The translations under genes were made by a program, and so were the position numbers. The notes below the pieces were generated by a model. That model was not told the origin of the DNA and did no database searches. It saw only the letters and a list, made by a program, of their open reading frames with translations. Shown here piece after piece: positions 8,452 through 15,587 of a stretch of 64,000 nt of DNA; the stretch's first letter is position 1, and every line of letters starts with the position of its first letter. Source of the stretch: Streptomyces anulatus (GTDB taxonomy: Bacteria > Actinomycetota > Actinomycetes > Streptomycetales > Streptomycetaceae); the NCBI RefSeq assembly GCF_014650675.1, contig NZ_BMVK01000008.1, positions 248,001 through 312,000 of the forward strand, read 5' to 3'.

Positions 8452-8484
8452 GGGGGGTCCTTCCAGCTGTCGGACGAAGTCGGA

Positions 8485-8808
8485 TCACTCGTCGGCGGCA
8501 CCGCGCCGGTAGCGGCGGACCCGGGTGTACTCCACGAGTTCGCAGGCCCCGTCGAGCCGCACCTCGTACGAGGCGAGGAGACTGGTCGTGTCCGGGATGC
8601 GCGGCACTTCGAGGACGTCCACGACGACGCACCAGCCGTCGTCGTCGGAGCGCCGGATCGCGGAGACGCCCTCGGCCGGGTGGCTGATCAGCGCTTCCAG
8701 GCTCTGACAGGCGGCGCGGGCTGCGTGCTCGGGCCCCTTCCTGGCCGAGGACTTCTTCCGGGTCCCCGGGGAGGAGCGTTCGGCGCGCGCTGAACGTTGG
8801 TCTGCCAT
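8485..8808 (-). CDS. gvpO: Gas vesicle protein GvpO
   Basis: A 107-residue GvpO homologue, the first gene of the operon. After a basic Ser/Lys leader, the conserved domain runs from AARAACQSLEALISHPAEGV through GWCVVVDVLEVPRIPDTTSL to a YRRG-type end, as in the family. The start is uncertain: the ATG at 8808 has no Shine-Dalgarno sequence, while a GTG at 8826 in the same frame has GGAG about nine bases upstream and would add six residues. Both starts lie inside a perfect palindrome, so operon expression is probably controlled by a protein binding over the initiation region. Confidence 0.9.
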   Translation of the reverse strand: MADQRSARAERSSPGTRKKSSARKGPEHAARAACQSLEALISHPAEGVSAIRRSDDDGWCVVVDVLEVPRIPDTTSLLASYEVRLDGACELVEYTRVRRYRRGAADE

Positions 8809-8831
8809 AGTGACCAGTCTGGTCACTATGG
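8805..8831. promoter_or_regulatory. 27-bp perfect palindrome over the gvpO start (putative operator)
   Basis: The arms CCATAGTGACCAG and CTGGTCACTATGG meet at a single central T (8818) without a mismatch. The symmetry includes the ATG of gvpO on the minus strand and an ATG on the plus strand. The core TGACCAG-T-CTGGTCA is shaped like a TetR- or GntR-family operator. A protein bound here would block initiation of transcription or translation of the gas vesicle operon. The regulator is not evident next to it. Confidence 0.7.
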
Positions 8832-8975
8832 GGCGCTCCGCATCCTGGGTGAGCCGGTGGTGCGACACCGACACCCCGCCCGGGCCGGACAGCGAGCGGG
8901 GCCGGGCGGGACAGGCGGCGGGCGAGGTCGGACGACAGCCGGGGTCTGCCCTGGATCGGACGCCGGCGGGGGCGG

Positions 8976-9659
8976 TCAGACCGCGAGCGGCCTCCGCGCC
9001 AGCACGAACCCCTGCGGCGCCCGCTCCGGGAACGGCCCGTCCGTGTCCCGCTCCCGCCACACCACGGACCGGACCTCCAGGCCCGCCCCCCGCAGCAGCG
9101 CGGCGACCCGCTCAGGCTGCCGCCGGTGGAAGTCGAGCGAGATCTCCATGCCCCACGCCTCCGTCAGCCGCAGCGGCTCGTCCCCGACCTGGAAGCCCAG
9201 CTGTACGTGCGCGCCCGGGGCGAGTACGCGGTGGAACTCCGCGAAGGCGCGCGGCAGTTCCTCGTCCGGGACGTGGATCGTCGAGTACCAGGCGAGCAGG
9301 CCGCCCAGCGAGGCGTCCGGGAGTCCGAGGCCGAGCATGGACCCCTCCTCGAAGCGCAGGCCCGGGTGCTCCTCCCGGGCCACGGCGACCATCTGCGGCG
9401 CGAGGTCGATCCCGAACACGTCGAGCCCCAGGCCCAGTTCGTGCAGATGTGCGGTCACGCGGCCCGTTCCGCAGCCGACGTCGGCCACGGGCAGGCCGCC
9501 GCCGGCCGCCGCGAGTTCCGCGAACGTGCTCAACAGCGCGCGCTCCAGAGGCTTGGCCGCCAACTCGCCTCGGGCGAACTCGACGTAGGCGGGGGCCAGG
9601 GTGTCGTACGACTCGCGGGTCGCACGCTGGAAATCGGGCGTGGAGTCAGAGGCAGACAT
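8976..9659 (-). CDS. Class I SAM-dependent methyltransferase
   Basis: A 227-residue Rossmann-fold methyltransferase. Motif I is VADVGCGTGRVTAHL and motif II FGIDLAPQMVAVAR, followed by FEEGSMLGL (motif III position) and HRVLAPGAHVQLGFQ. It belongs to the broad methyltransferase type 11/25 group, and the substrate cannot be read from the sequence. The ATG at 9659 follows a non-coding stretch; the open frame further upstream lacks a start signal. It shares no operon with the neighbours on either side. The 144 bases between it and the gvpO palindrome hold no gene. Confidence 0.88.
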   Translation of the reverse strand: MSASDSTPDFQRATRESYDTLAPAYVEFARGELAAKPLERALLSTFAELAAAGGGLPVADVGCGTGRVTAHLHELGLGLDVFGIDLAPQMVAVAREEHPGLRFEEGSMLGLGLPDASLGGLLAWYSTIHVPDEELPRAFAEFHRVLAPGAHVQLGFQVGDEPLRLTEAWGMEISLDFHRRQPERVAALLRGAGLEVRSVVWRERDTDGPFPERAPQGFVLARRPLAV

Positions 9660-9751
9660 GGCCGCCACTCTAGGCGCGCCTTCACCGGCCCTGTTCTCGG
9701 GCGACCACGGGGAGAGGGAGTGGGTCCGCGCCCCTCCCTCCCCCCGGCCGT

Positions 9752-10060
9752 TCAGTCGCTGACCTTGCTGCGCGACTGGTACAGCAGGTCCTGGTACTCG
9801 GGGTGCCGGGCGATCCATCCCGCGTAGAACGGGCAGGTGGGCAGTACCCGCAGTCCGGCGGCGCGCGCCTCGTCCAGGGAGATGCGGGCCAGCGCCGACC
9901 CGACGCCCCTGCCCTCGTACGCGGGCGAGACCTCGGTGTGGAGGAACGCGATGAGTTCCGCCGTACGGAGGTAGTCCGCGAAGCCCGCGACCTCGGTCTC
10001 TCCGTCGACCCGGGCCTCGTACCGCTTGGCCTCGGGAACGTCCTTCACTTCGACTGCCAT
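9752..10060 (-). CDS. Short GNAT-like N-acetyltransferase (YjdJ type)
   Basis: A 102-residue single-domain protein of the GCN5-related 'GNAT_acetyltr_2/YjdJ' group. The acetyl-CoA loop is VSPAYEGRGVGSALARISLD and the end PTCPFYAGWIARHPEYQDLL is characteristic. Such proteins are half the length of a full GNAT and their substrates are unknown. The ATG at 10060 has AGAGG four bases upstream; an ATG nine codons earlier has no better signal. It lies 72 bases downstream of the isochorismatase-like gene on the same strand and may be co-transcribed with it. Confidence 0.85.
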   Translation of the reverse strand: MAVEVKDVPEAKRYEARVDGETEVAGFADYLRTAELIAFLHTEVSPAYEGRGVGSALARISLDEARAAGLRVLPTCPFYAGWIARHPEYQDLLYQSRSKVSD

Positions 10061-10132
10061 GTGTCCTCTGTCCGTTCTTTCGTCCACAACGTCCTGGTCA
10101 GGACGGTACTCGCCCCCGGTTCCGCCCCGGTG

Positions 10133-10789
10133 TCAGACACCGCTCCGGGCACTCCCGGCGAGGAGCTGCGTCTCCCAGGCGAAGGCCACCCCCGTCGCGC
10201 CGCCGTGCTGGGCCTGGACCTCTGCGGCCCCCGGGATGGTCTCCTCGCGGGCCCAGTCGCGCTGCCACTCCCCCATCACGGCCAGCCAGGTGATCGGCAC
10301 GACGCCCGCCTGGACCATGCGCCGCACCGCCATGTCGTGGGCCTCGGCCGACACGCCCCCCGACGCGTCGGTGACGGCGTAGACCTCGAACCCCTCGCCC
10401 GCAGCCTGGATGGCCGGCATCGCCAGGCAGATCTCCGTCCAGAGCCCGGCCAGGATCAGCTTCTTCCGCCCGGTCGCCTTGACCGCGTCGACGACGCGCT
10501 CGTCCTGCCAGGTGTTGATGAAGGTCCGGTCGATCGGCTTCTGCTCCGGGAACACGTCCTGGATGCCCTGGACGATCAGGCCGCCGCGCTCCTCCAGAAC
10601 GGTCGTCAGAATGGTCGGCACGTCGTAGACCTTCGCGGCCTTGGCGAGCCCGACGACGTTGTTGACGATCATCGTCGGCTCATGGCTGTTCAGGTTGGCG
10701 AACTGGAACGGCTGGTGGTCGATCAGCACCAGGACGCTCTCCTCCGGCGTCAGCAGCGCGTTGAGTCCGGCCTTGTTCTGGGTGCTCAT
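10133..10789 (-). CDS. Isochorismatase-like cysteine hydrolase (YcaC type)
   Basis: A 218-residue isochorismatase-superfamily hydrolase. Catalytic Asp is in VLVLIDHQPFQFANL, the Lys region in RKKLILAGLWTEICLAMPAI, where the Cys in TEICL is the nucleophile. The sequence is closest to the YcaC subgroup, whose natural substrate is not known. The ATG at 10789 has AAGGGGA five bases upstream. It is transcribed divergently from a MarR regulator, with paired MarR-type operator sites between them, so it is likely repressed by that MarR. Confidence 0.9.
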   Translation of the reverse strand: MSTQNKAGLNALLTPEESVLVLIDHQPFQFANLNSHEPTMIVNNVVGLAKAAKVYDVPTILTTVLEERGGLIVQGIQDVFPEQKPIDRTFINTWQDERVVDAVKATGRKKLILAGLWTEICLAMPAIQAAGEGFEVYAVTDASGGVSAEAHDMAVRRMVQAGVVPITWLAVMGEWQRDWAREETIPGAAEVQAQHGGATGVAFAWETQLLAGSARSGV

Positions 10790-10833
10790 GGGATTCCCCT
10801 TCTGGAGCTTCACGTGTGCGTGCCGCAGTCACT

Positions 10834-10882
10834 TAGTTGACGTGTCATCCACCCTAGGGACCGGTGATTGACACGTCAACTA
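10834..10882. promoter_or_regulatory. Paired MarR-type operator
   Basis: TAGTTGACGTGTCA (10834-10847) and its exact inverted copy TGACACGTCAACTA (10869-10882) are separated by 21 bases. Each arm contains the internal near-palindrome TTGAC-N2-GTCA, the shape of a MarR box, so there are probably two dimer sites facing each other. They lie between the hydrolase start (10789) and the MarR start (10995) and should control both genes. Confidence 0.8.
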
Positions 10883-10994
10883 GTCACCGTGGCAGCCGAT
10901 TTGCGGAGGTGTACGGAAGACCGATCGCCCGGTGCGGGAACCGGCCCCGTCCAGGAGATGGCTGAGCCGCCGACCGCCTCGCTACGCTCCTCGC

Positions 10995-11459
10995 ATGGAC
11001 GCACCGCCACACTGGCTGACCCCGGAGCAGCAGGCCGCCTGGGACAGCTTCATCCGCATGCAGGAGAAGCTCATCGGACGGCTCTCACGCCAGGTACAGG
11101 CCGACTCCCGCATGTCCCCCTCCGACTACATCGTGCTGGCCAAACTCACCGAGGCCGGCGGCCGGATGCGCTTCATGGACCTGACCAAGCTGGTGGAGTG
11201 GGAGAAGAGCCGGATGTCCCATCAGGTGGGGCGGATGGCGAAGCGCGGACTGGTGACCAAGGAGGACTGCCCCGACGACGGACGCGGAGCGTTCATCGTC
11301 GCCACCCCGGCCGGCCGGAAGGCGATCGAGGACGCCGCTCCCCTGCACGTCGAGCAGGTCCGCCGGCTGTTCATCGAGGCCCTCACCCAGGAAGAGCTGG
11401 ACTCCCTCTCCCACATCGCGAACCGTGTCCTCACGCACATGGAGAAGCAGCCCGACTGA
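10995..11459 (+). CDS. MarR-family transcriptional regulator
   Basis: A 154-residue winged-helix MarR protein. The recognition region is MRFMDLTKLVEWEKSRMSHQ with the wing KRGLVTKEDCPDDGRGAFI, and helical dimerisation ends flank it. The ATG at 10995 is preceded at six bases by TACGCT (10983-10988), so the message is probably leaderless. The divergent partner is the YcaC-type hydrolase, and the paired operator between them suggests autoregulation. It has one Cys (in KEDCPDD), next to the wing, which could be a redox sensor; that is speculation. Confidence 0.92.
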   Translation: MDAPPHWLTPEQQAAWDSFIRMQEKLIGRLSRQVQADSRMSPSDYIVLAKLTEAGGRMRFMDLTKLVEWEKSRMSHQVGRMAKRGLVTKEDCPDDGRGAFIVATPAGRKAIEDAAPLHVEQVRRLFIEALTQEELDSLSHIANRVLTHMEKQPD

Positions 11460-11526
11460 CCAGCTCCGGGACAGCGCCGCGAGGTACCGCACCGGACATC
11501 GGGACAACCGGCTTGTCGACGTGCGC

Positions 11527-12612
11527 TCAGACGGGTTTGAGCAGGTCGCGGAGGTTGTTCATGTGGGCCTTGACGTCGGCGATGTCGACGGGGCGGGGCG
11601 AGTCCTCGGCGGCTCCGGAGTGAGCCGTACGGCAGGGGCGGCAGAGGCCGCCGGGGAGGGCTTGCGGGGGCCCGGGGCGGCCGCAGTCCGTGCATTCCAC
11701 AAGGAGGTGACGGACGGGGGTCGGTGCGCCGGGCGAGGGGCTTCCGGCCGTGGGCAGCCGGGGTGGGATCTTGTCGGTGAGTCGGCGGCGGAGGAGGCCG
11801 ACGGGGGAGTCGACCTTGGCGGGGAGCCCCGCCGTCAGCGCACTGGTCAGGTAGTCGACGCTCACGCCCCGGGCGAGCCATTGTGCCGCTTGGGGTTCCA
11901 GGGCGGCGCAGTCGTCGGCGGAGAGGGTGAGGCGGTGGTCGTCCCGGCCGAGGCGGGCCAGGGCGAGGTAGGCGGGAGACCGGCCGGCTTCGACGGCGGG
12001 AGCGGCGTCCAGAGCGGGCGGCACGGGCTCGGCTTCCGGCACCCGGGCAGGGGTGCGCTGGTGCGGTACGGCGGTGGGCTTGGGGGTCTGTTCCGTACGG
12101 GGACGCTCCGGTGCAGGCGGCAGCAGTTCCTCGGCCGGGGCCCACGGTGGCGGTGGTGCCGCGTCGAAGGCGGACGCCTCCGGTACGGGGGCCGCGGCCA
12201 GGGCGGCCTGCTCGGTGGCGAGGTAGGTGTTCCACCACTCGTTGTCGCGTGCGGTGCGGGACCAGAAGGTGCGGAAGACCCAGCGGGTTTCGTCGCCCGC
12301 GCCGACGACCGCGCACCGTACGCGCCGCAGATGCCCGGCGACGGACAAGGCGGTCAGCGCGGTGGAGACGGCCTGCTGCCCGTAGAGCGGGAGCTGTTTG
12401 GCCAGGGTCTTCACGCTCATCGCGGCACCGTCGGGGAGGTGGTCGACGAACCCGGCGACGTACCGCTCGCGGGTCGGCAGGAGGGCGAAGTCGTGGCGTG
12501 TTCGGGCCTGTTGATGTGGTGCGGAGCGTTTGCCGTAGCCGGGCTTGGCCATCGGGTACGCGGGCGAGGCTGCTGGGACACGCAGGGCAGGGCTAAGGTG
12601 CTGAGTAGCCAT
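11527..12612 (-). CDS. Winged-helix protein with C-terminal Cys4 motif
   Basis: A 361-residue cytosolic protein of a kind common in streptomycetes. Residues about 40-115 form a MarR-like helix-turn-helix (AAMSVKTLAKQLPLYGQQAV then STALTALSVAGHLRRVRCAV). A Pro/Ala-rich linker follows (about 135-210), then a helical domain, and near the end CTDCGRP...LCRPC, a likely zinc-binding Cys4. It faces the MarR gene tail-to-tail with 67 bases between. It is probably a DNA-binding regulator, but neither target nor signal is visible. Upstream there is a 426-base leader/intergenic region. Confidence 0.78.
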   Translation of the reverse strand: MATQHLSPALRVPAASPAYPMAKPGYGKRSAPHQQARTRHDFALLPTRERYVAGFVDHLPDGAAMSVKTLAKQLPLYGQQAVSTALTALSVAGHLRRVRCAVVGAGDETRWVFRTFWSRTARDNEWWNTYLATEQAALAAAPVPEASAFDAAPPPPWAPAEELLPPAPERPRTEQTPKPTAVPHQRTPARVPEAEPVPPALDAAPAVEAGRSPAYLALARLGRDDHRLTLSADDCAALEPQAAQWLARGVSVDYLTSALTAGLPAKVDSPVGLLRRRLTDKIPPRLPTAGSPSPGAPTPVRHLLVECTDCGRPGPPQALPGGLCRPCRTAHSGAAEDSPRPVDIADVKAHMNNLRDLLKPV

Positions 12613-13038
12613 GGGATCGCTTTCTAAGGTGCCGATCTTGTGGTGAGACCCCGGCCTGGTGCGACAACACCGCGTCGGGGTCGTTTGGTTCTCGCACCGT
12701 AAGCAGTCGTGACGCTGTGCCGCAAGCCGTCACGATTAGTCATATTTCCTGGCCGCGACGGGGCGGGGAGGTAGGGGAGGTTTCCCCAAACCCCTTCTTC
12801 TACCTACCGGTTAAAGAAGGCGCTCGAACCCCGGGTCCCGCATCCCGACACCCGAATCCCGGCACCCGAGCTTCGGGCCCGGGCCCCATCCACATACCCC
12901 CGCAGGAGTGACCCGACCGTTCGGGACCACGCGCCAATGCTCTGCCCTGATGAGAATCTGCAATTCCGCGCAATCGGTCCTCGGTCTCGCGCCATCCGCC
13001 GCATCCTGGATTCCCACCCAGCGCAGGCGGAGGACACT
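12613..13038. other. Intergenic region upstream of the DUF6879 gene
   Basis: This 426-base stretch separates two divergent genes. It holds an inverted repeat CGTGACG / CGTCACG (about 12707-12733, 13-base spacer), a short AT-richer patch around GATTAGTCATATTTCC (a possible promoter), and a C-rich run of CCCG-type triplets at 12830-12890. I see no gene. The strong GGAGG site at its right end belongs to the gene at 13039. Confidence 0.5.
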
Positions 13039-13782
13039 ATGACGATCCTCAGGTTTCTCGGTACCACCAGCGACGACGGAGACTGCCCCACTCTTTACGA
13101 GGTCGAGGGCACCACCGACATCCTTGCCCAGGGCGACCGCGTCACCGACCCCGAGCAACTGGCGCAGCTTCGCGATGTGAAGGACAGCGAGACATTCGTG
13201 CTGGTGCCACGCGAACTCTTGGTCCGCTTCGCCCCACGCACTACCGATCCTGAGATGGTGCCGTTCTCCGAGATCGCACCGCTGTTCCGCGAGTTCAGGC
13301 ACACCGCGTTCCGGCTGGAATCCCGGCGCGGATACGCCTCCGACCGCAACAGCCCGAAGTGGGAACGATGGAAAAGCGGCGTGGACATCTCGGCTGAGCC
13401 GGACAACGCATGGCGCGAGAATGTCCGGGCGCAGACTGCCCAGGGAAAGCGGTTCGAGCGGGTCCGGCTCGTCGACGAGCCTCCGACCGAGGGGCAGCAG
13501 TTTCTCCTGGCCAGCGGCCTGGGCAACGTGGCCGCTGGTGAGGACATCCGCAACTTGCCACGCTCCCAGGCAGTCCGACTTGGCCTGCCCGACCACGACT
13601 TCTGGCTGTTCGACTCCCGACTGATCGCCCGGTTCGTCTTCGCCGAGGACGACACGACCCTCGGCGTCGTCATCAGCGAGGACCCGGCCGAAGTCACTCT
13701 CGCCTGCCAGGTACGAGACGCTGCCTGGCACCACGCGACGCGCACCGCGGACTTCGCGAAGGCAGTACCTTCGACCGGGTGA
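13039..13782 (+). CDS. DUF6879-type protein with fused N-terminal module
   Basis: A 247-residue protein of unknown function. Residues 1-72 (TILRFLGTTSDDGDCPTLYE onward) form a small module that in many streptomycetes I would expect as a separate short gene. From Met73 (VPFSEIAPLFREFRHTAFRL) to the end is a DUF6879 domain with the typical WERWKSGV and DFWLFDSRLIARFVF segments. The start at 13039 has GGAGG five bases upstream. An internal ATG at 13255 could give the DUF6879 domain alone. It is coupled to the XRE remnant by a GTGA overlap, the usual partner of DUF6879. Confidence 0.75.
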   Translation: MTILRFLGTTSDDGDCPTLYEVEGTTDILAQGDRVTDPEQLAQLRDVKDSETFVLVPRELLVRFAPRTTDPEMVPFSEIAPLFREFRHTAFRLESRRGYASDRNSPKWERWKSGVDISAEPDNAWRENVRAQTAQGKRFERVRLVDEPPTEGQQFLLASGLGNVAAGEDIRNLPRSQAVRLGLPDHDFWLFDSRLIARFVFAEDDTTLGVVISEDPAEVTLACQVRDAAWHHATRTADFAKAVPSTG

Positions 13783-14118
13783 GCACCGACTTCCAAACCG
13801 CGCGGGTCGCCCTCGGAGCACGGCTTCGCGAGCTTCGCAGCGAAGCCGGTCTCAACGGCAAGGGCGTGGCCGACGTGCTTGGCTGGCAACCCTCGAAGGT
13901 GTCCCGCCTGGAGACAGGAAAGCAGACCCCCACCGCGAGCGACCTCACGGAGTGGGCCCAGGCGGTGGGACGGCCTGGTGTGGCAACCGAGTTACGGGGG
14001 CGGCTCGTCGGACTGGAGTCGCAGTACCGGTCGTGGCGACGGCAACTCGCCGGTGGTCATCGGGCACGCCAGGAACTGGCTGTCACCGAGACGATGGCTA
14101 CGCAGCACATCCAGGTTG
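13779..14118 (+). pseudogene. XRE/DUF5753-type regulator, 3' truncated
   Basis: The first 113 codons encode a normal XRE protein of the streptomycete helix-turn-helix/DUF5753 type: RLRELRSEAGLNGKGVADVL then GWQPSKVSRLETGKQTPTAS, up to ETMATQHIQV. Homologues continue from there into a domain of about 170 residues. Here the frame instead runs through the antisense of the acetyltransferase gene to a chance stop at 14513, with Pro/Arg-rich translation. The gene has therefore lost its C-terminal sensor domain at a junction near 14118. The GTG start overlaps the DUF6879 stop. The DNA-binding half could still be made. Confidence 0.8.
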
Positions 14119-14631
14119 TGGCACAAGTGGGTTGCCCGTCCATCGCCTCTCGCCGTCCTCCCACTCCCCGGTCGGCCGGAGGCCCGTCGCCGCGGCCACC
14201 GCCTCGGACGCGGCGTGGTCGGGGTGGACGTGGGCCACGAGCTCCCGGACGCCTCCGGCCTCGACCAGGTGCGCCGCGAGGCCCTTCGCCGCCTCGCTCG
14301 CGTAGCCCCGGCCCTGCCACGGCGTCCCGATCACCCAGGCGATCTCCGCCCGGGGCCCCCGTACCGTCGCCTGGACGTATCCGGCGAGGACCCCGTCCGC
14401 GCGGACCCGGAGCACCCAGTTCCACCACAGCTCCCCGGGGTCCGGCGAACCGGCGCTCTGCCGCTCGTACCGGGACCGCAGCGCGGCCGGGTCCGGTGGG
14501 CCGCCCCCGGTGAACACGTACAGCGCCGGGTCCGCGAGGACGGCCGCCATCTCCTCGGCGTACGCCGGTTCGAGGGGGAGCGCGTCGAGGCGGGTGGTGG
14601 TGAAGGGCAGGGGCGTGGTGGTTGTCGGCAC
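14098..14631 (-). CDS. GNAT-family N-acetyltransferase (RimJ/RimL type)
   Basis: A 177-residue GNAT protein. It starts TTTPLPFTTTRLDALPLEPA as RimJ/RimL-type enzymes do, and the acetyl-CoA site is AWVIGTPWQGRGYASEAAKG. The GTG at 14631 is the best start; the upstream open frame is a run of GACCCCC-type repeats. The last codons (after about GNPLVP) are read from DNA that belongs on the other strand to the truncated XRE gene, so the natural C-terminus was replaced or extended at the same junction. The enzyme core is complete and probably works. Substrate unknown. Confidence 0.82.
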   Translation of the reverse strand: MPTTTTPLPFTTTRLDALPLEPAYAEEMAAVLADPALYVFTGGGPPDPAALRSRYERQSAGSPDPGELWWNWVLRVRADGVLAGYVQATVRGPRAEIAWVIGTPWQGRGYASEAAKGLAAHLVEAGGVRELVAHVHPDHAASEAVAAATGLRPTGEWEDGERRWTGNPLVPQPGCAA

Positions 14632-14735
14632 GGTGTCCGACCCTATGCCGACCCCCGACCCCCGACCCCCGACCCCTGGGTCCCGGGACCCGGGCACCAT
14701 GATGTCCGCAGCTCACAACCGGTGCGCGAGGACCT

Positions 14736-15587
14736 TCACCGGCTCAGGCGCTGGAACCGGCGGACCGCCAGCGGCAGGAACACCAGCGTGATCACGAGCG
14801 GCCACACCACGGCCATCAGCAGGGCGTGCTCCTCCACCCAGGTGTCGCCGCCCGCCACGGGGTTCCCGAACAGATCGCGGGTGGCCGTCGCGGTCGAGGA
14901 GATCGGGTTCCAGGCCGCGATCGTGCCCAGCCAGCCCGGCATCAGGGACGGGGCCACGAAGGTGCTGGAGATCATCGTGACGGGGAAGGCCACCGCGTAC
15001 AGTCCGCCCGCCGCCTCCGGGGTGGGCACCAGCATGCCGAGCCAGACGCCCACCCAGATCAGGCTGAACCGCAGCAGCAGGAGCAGCCCGAACGCCCCGA
15101 GGCCGGCCATCACCCCGCCGTCCGCGCGCCAGCCCATCAGCAGCGCGGTGACGGCCAGGATGGTGAGCTCGGCCGCGGCCACCACCAGGTCGGCCGCCCC
15201 GCGTCCGGAGGCGAAGGCGGAGGGAGCCATCGGCATGGACCGGAAACGGTCGACGACCCCCTTGGCGGCGTCGGTGACGACGGCCACGGCGGTGTTCATG
15301 AAGCCCATGGCCATGGTCATGGCGAACATGCCGGGCATCAGGAACTCCCGGTAGTCCCCGCCCCCGGGCACCTTCATCGCGCTCCCGAAGACGTATCCGT
15401 AGAGAAGGACGGAGAGGATCGGGAAGCCGAGCTGCCAGACGACGGCGGAGGGGTGGCGCTGGTAGTGGGTGAGGGTGCGGCGGGTGATGTTCCAGCAGTC
15501 GGAGACCGCCCAGAAGACAGAGCCGTGGTTGCGGACCGGGTCCGCCGCAGGCGCCGTCGCAGAGGGGTTCTTTTCGCGTGTGGTCAT
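14736..15587 (-). CDS. ABC-2 type transporter permease (DrrB-like)
   Basis: A 283-residue ABC-2 permease with six predicted membrane segments, beginning VWQLGFPILSVLLYGYVFGS, and the DrrB-like loop DRFRSMPMAPSAFASGR between segments. It forms an efflux pump with the ATPase upstream, whose stop it overlaps (ATGA). DrrAB pumps export antibiotics or other amphipathic compounds. The whole unit is probably repressed by the divergent TetR protein. The substrate is not predictable. Confidence 0.9.
   Translation of the reverse strand: MTTREKNPSATAPAADPVRNHGSVFWAVSDCWNITRRTLTHYQRHPSAVVWQLGFPILSVLLYGYVFGSAMKVPGGGDYREFLMPGMFAMTMAMGFMNTAVAVVTDAAKGVVDRFRSMPMAPSAFASGRGAADLVVAAAELTILAVTALLMGWRADGGVMAGLGAFGLLLLLRFSLIWVGVWLGMLVPTPEAAGGLYAVAFPVTMISSTFVAPSLMPGWLGTIAAWNPISSTATATRDLFGNPVAGGDTWVEEHALLMAVVWPLVITLVFLPLAVRRFQRLSR

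Noticed and set aside
14641..14695. GACCCCC-type short repeats upstream of the GNAT gene
   Set aside because: Simple sequence only; no symmetry or spacing that suggests binding sites.
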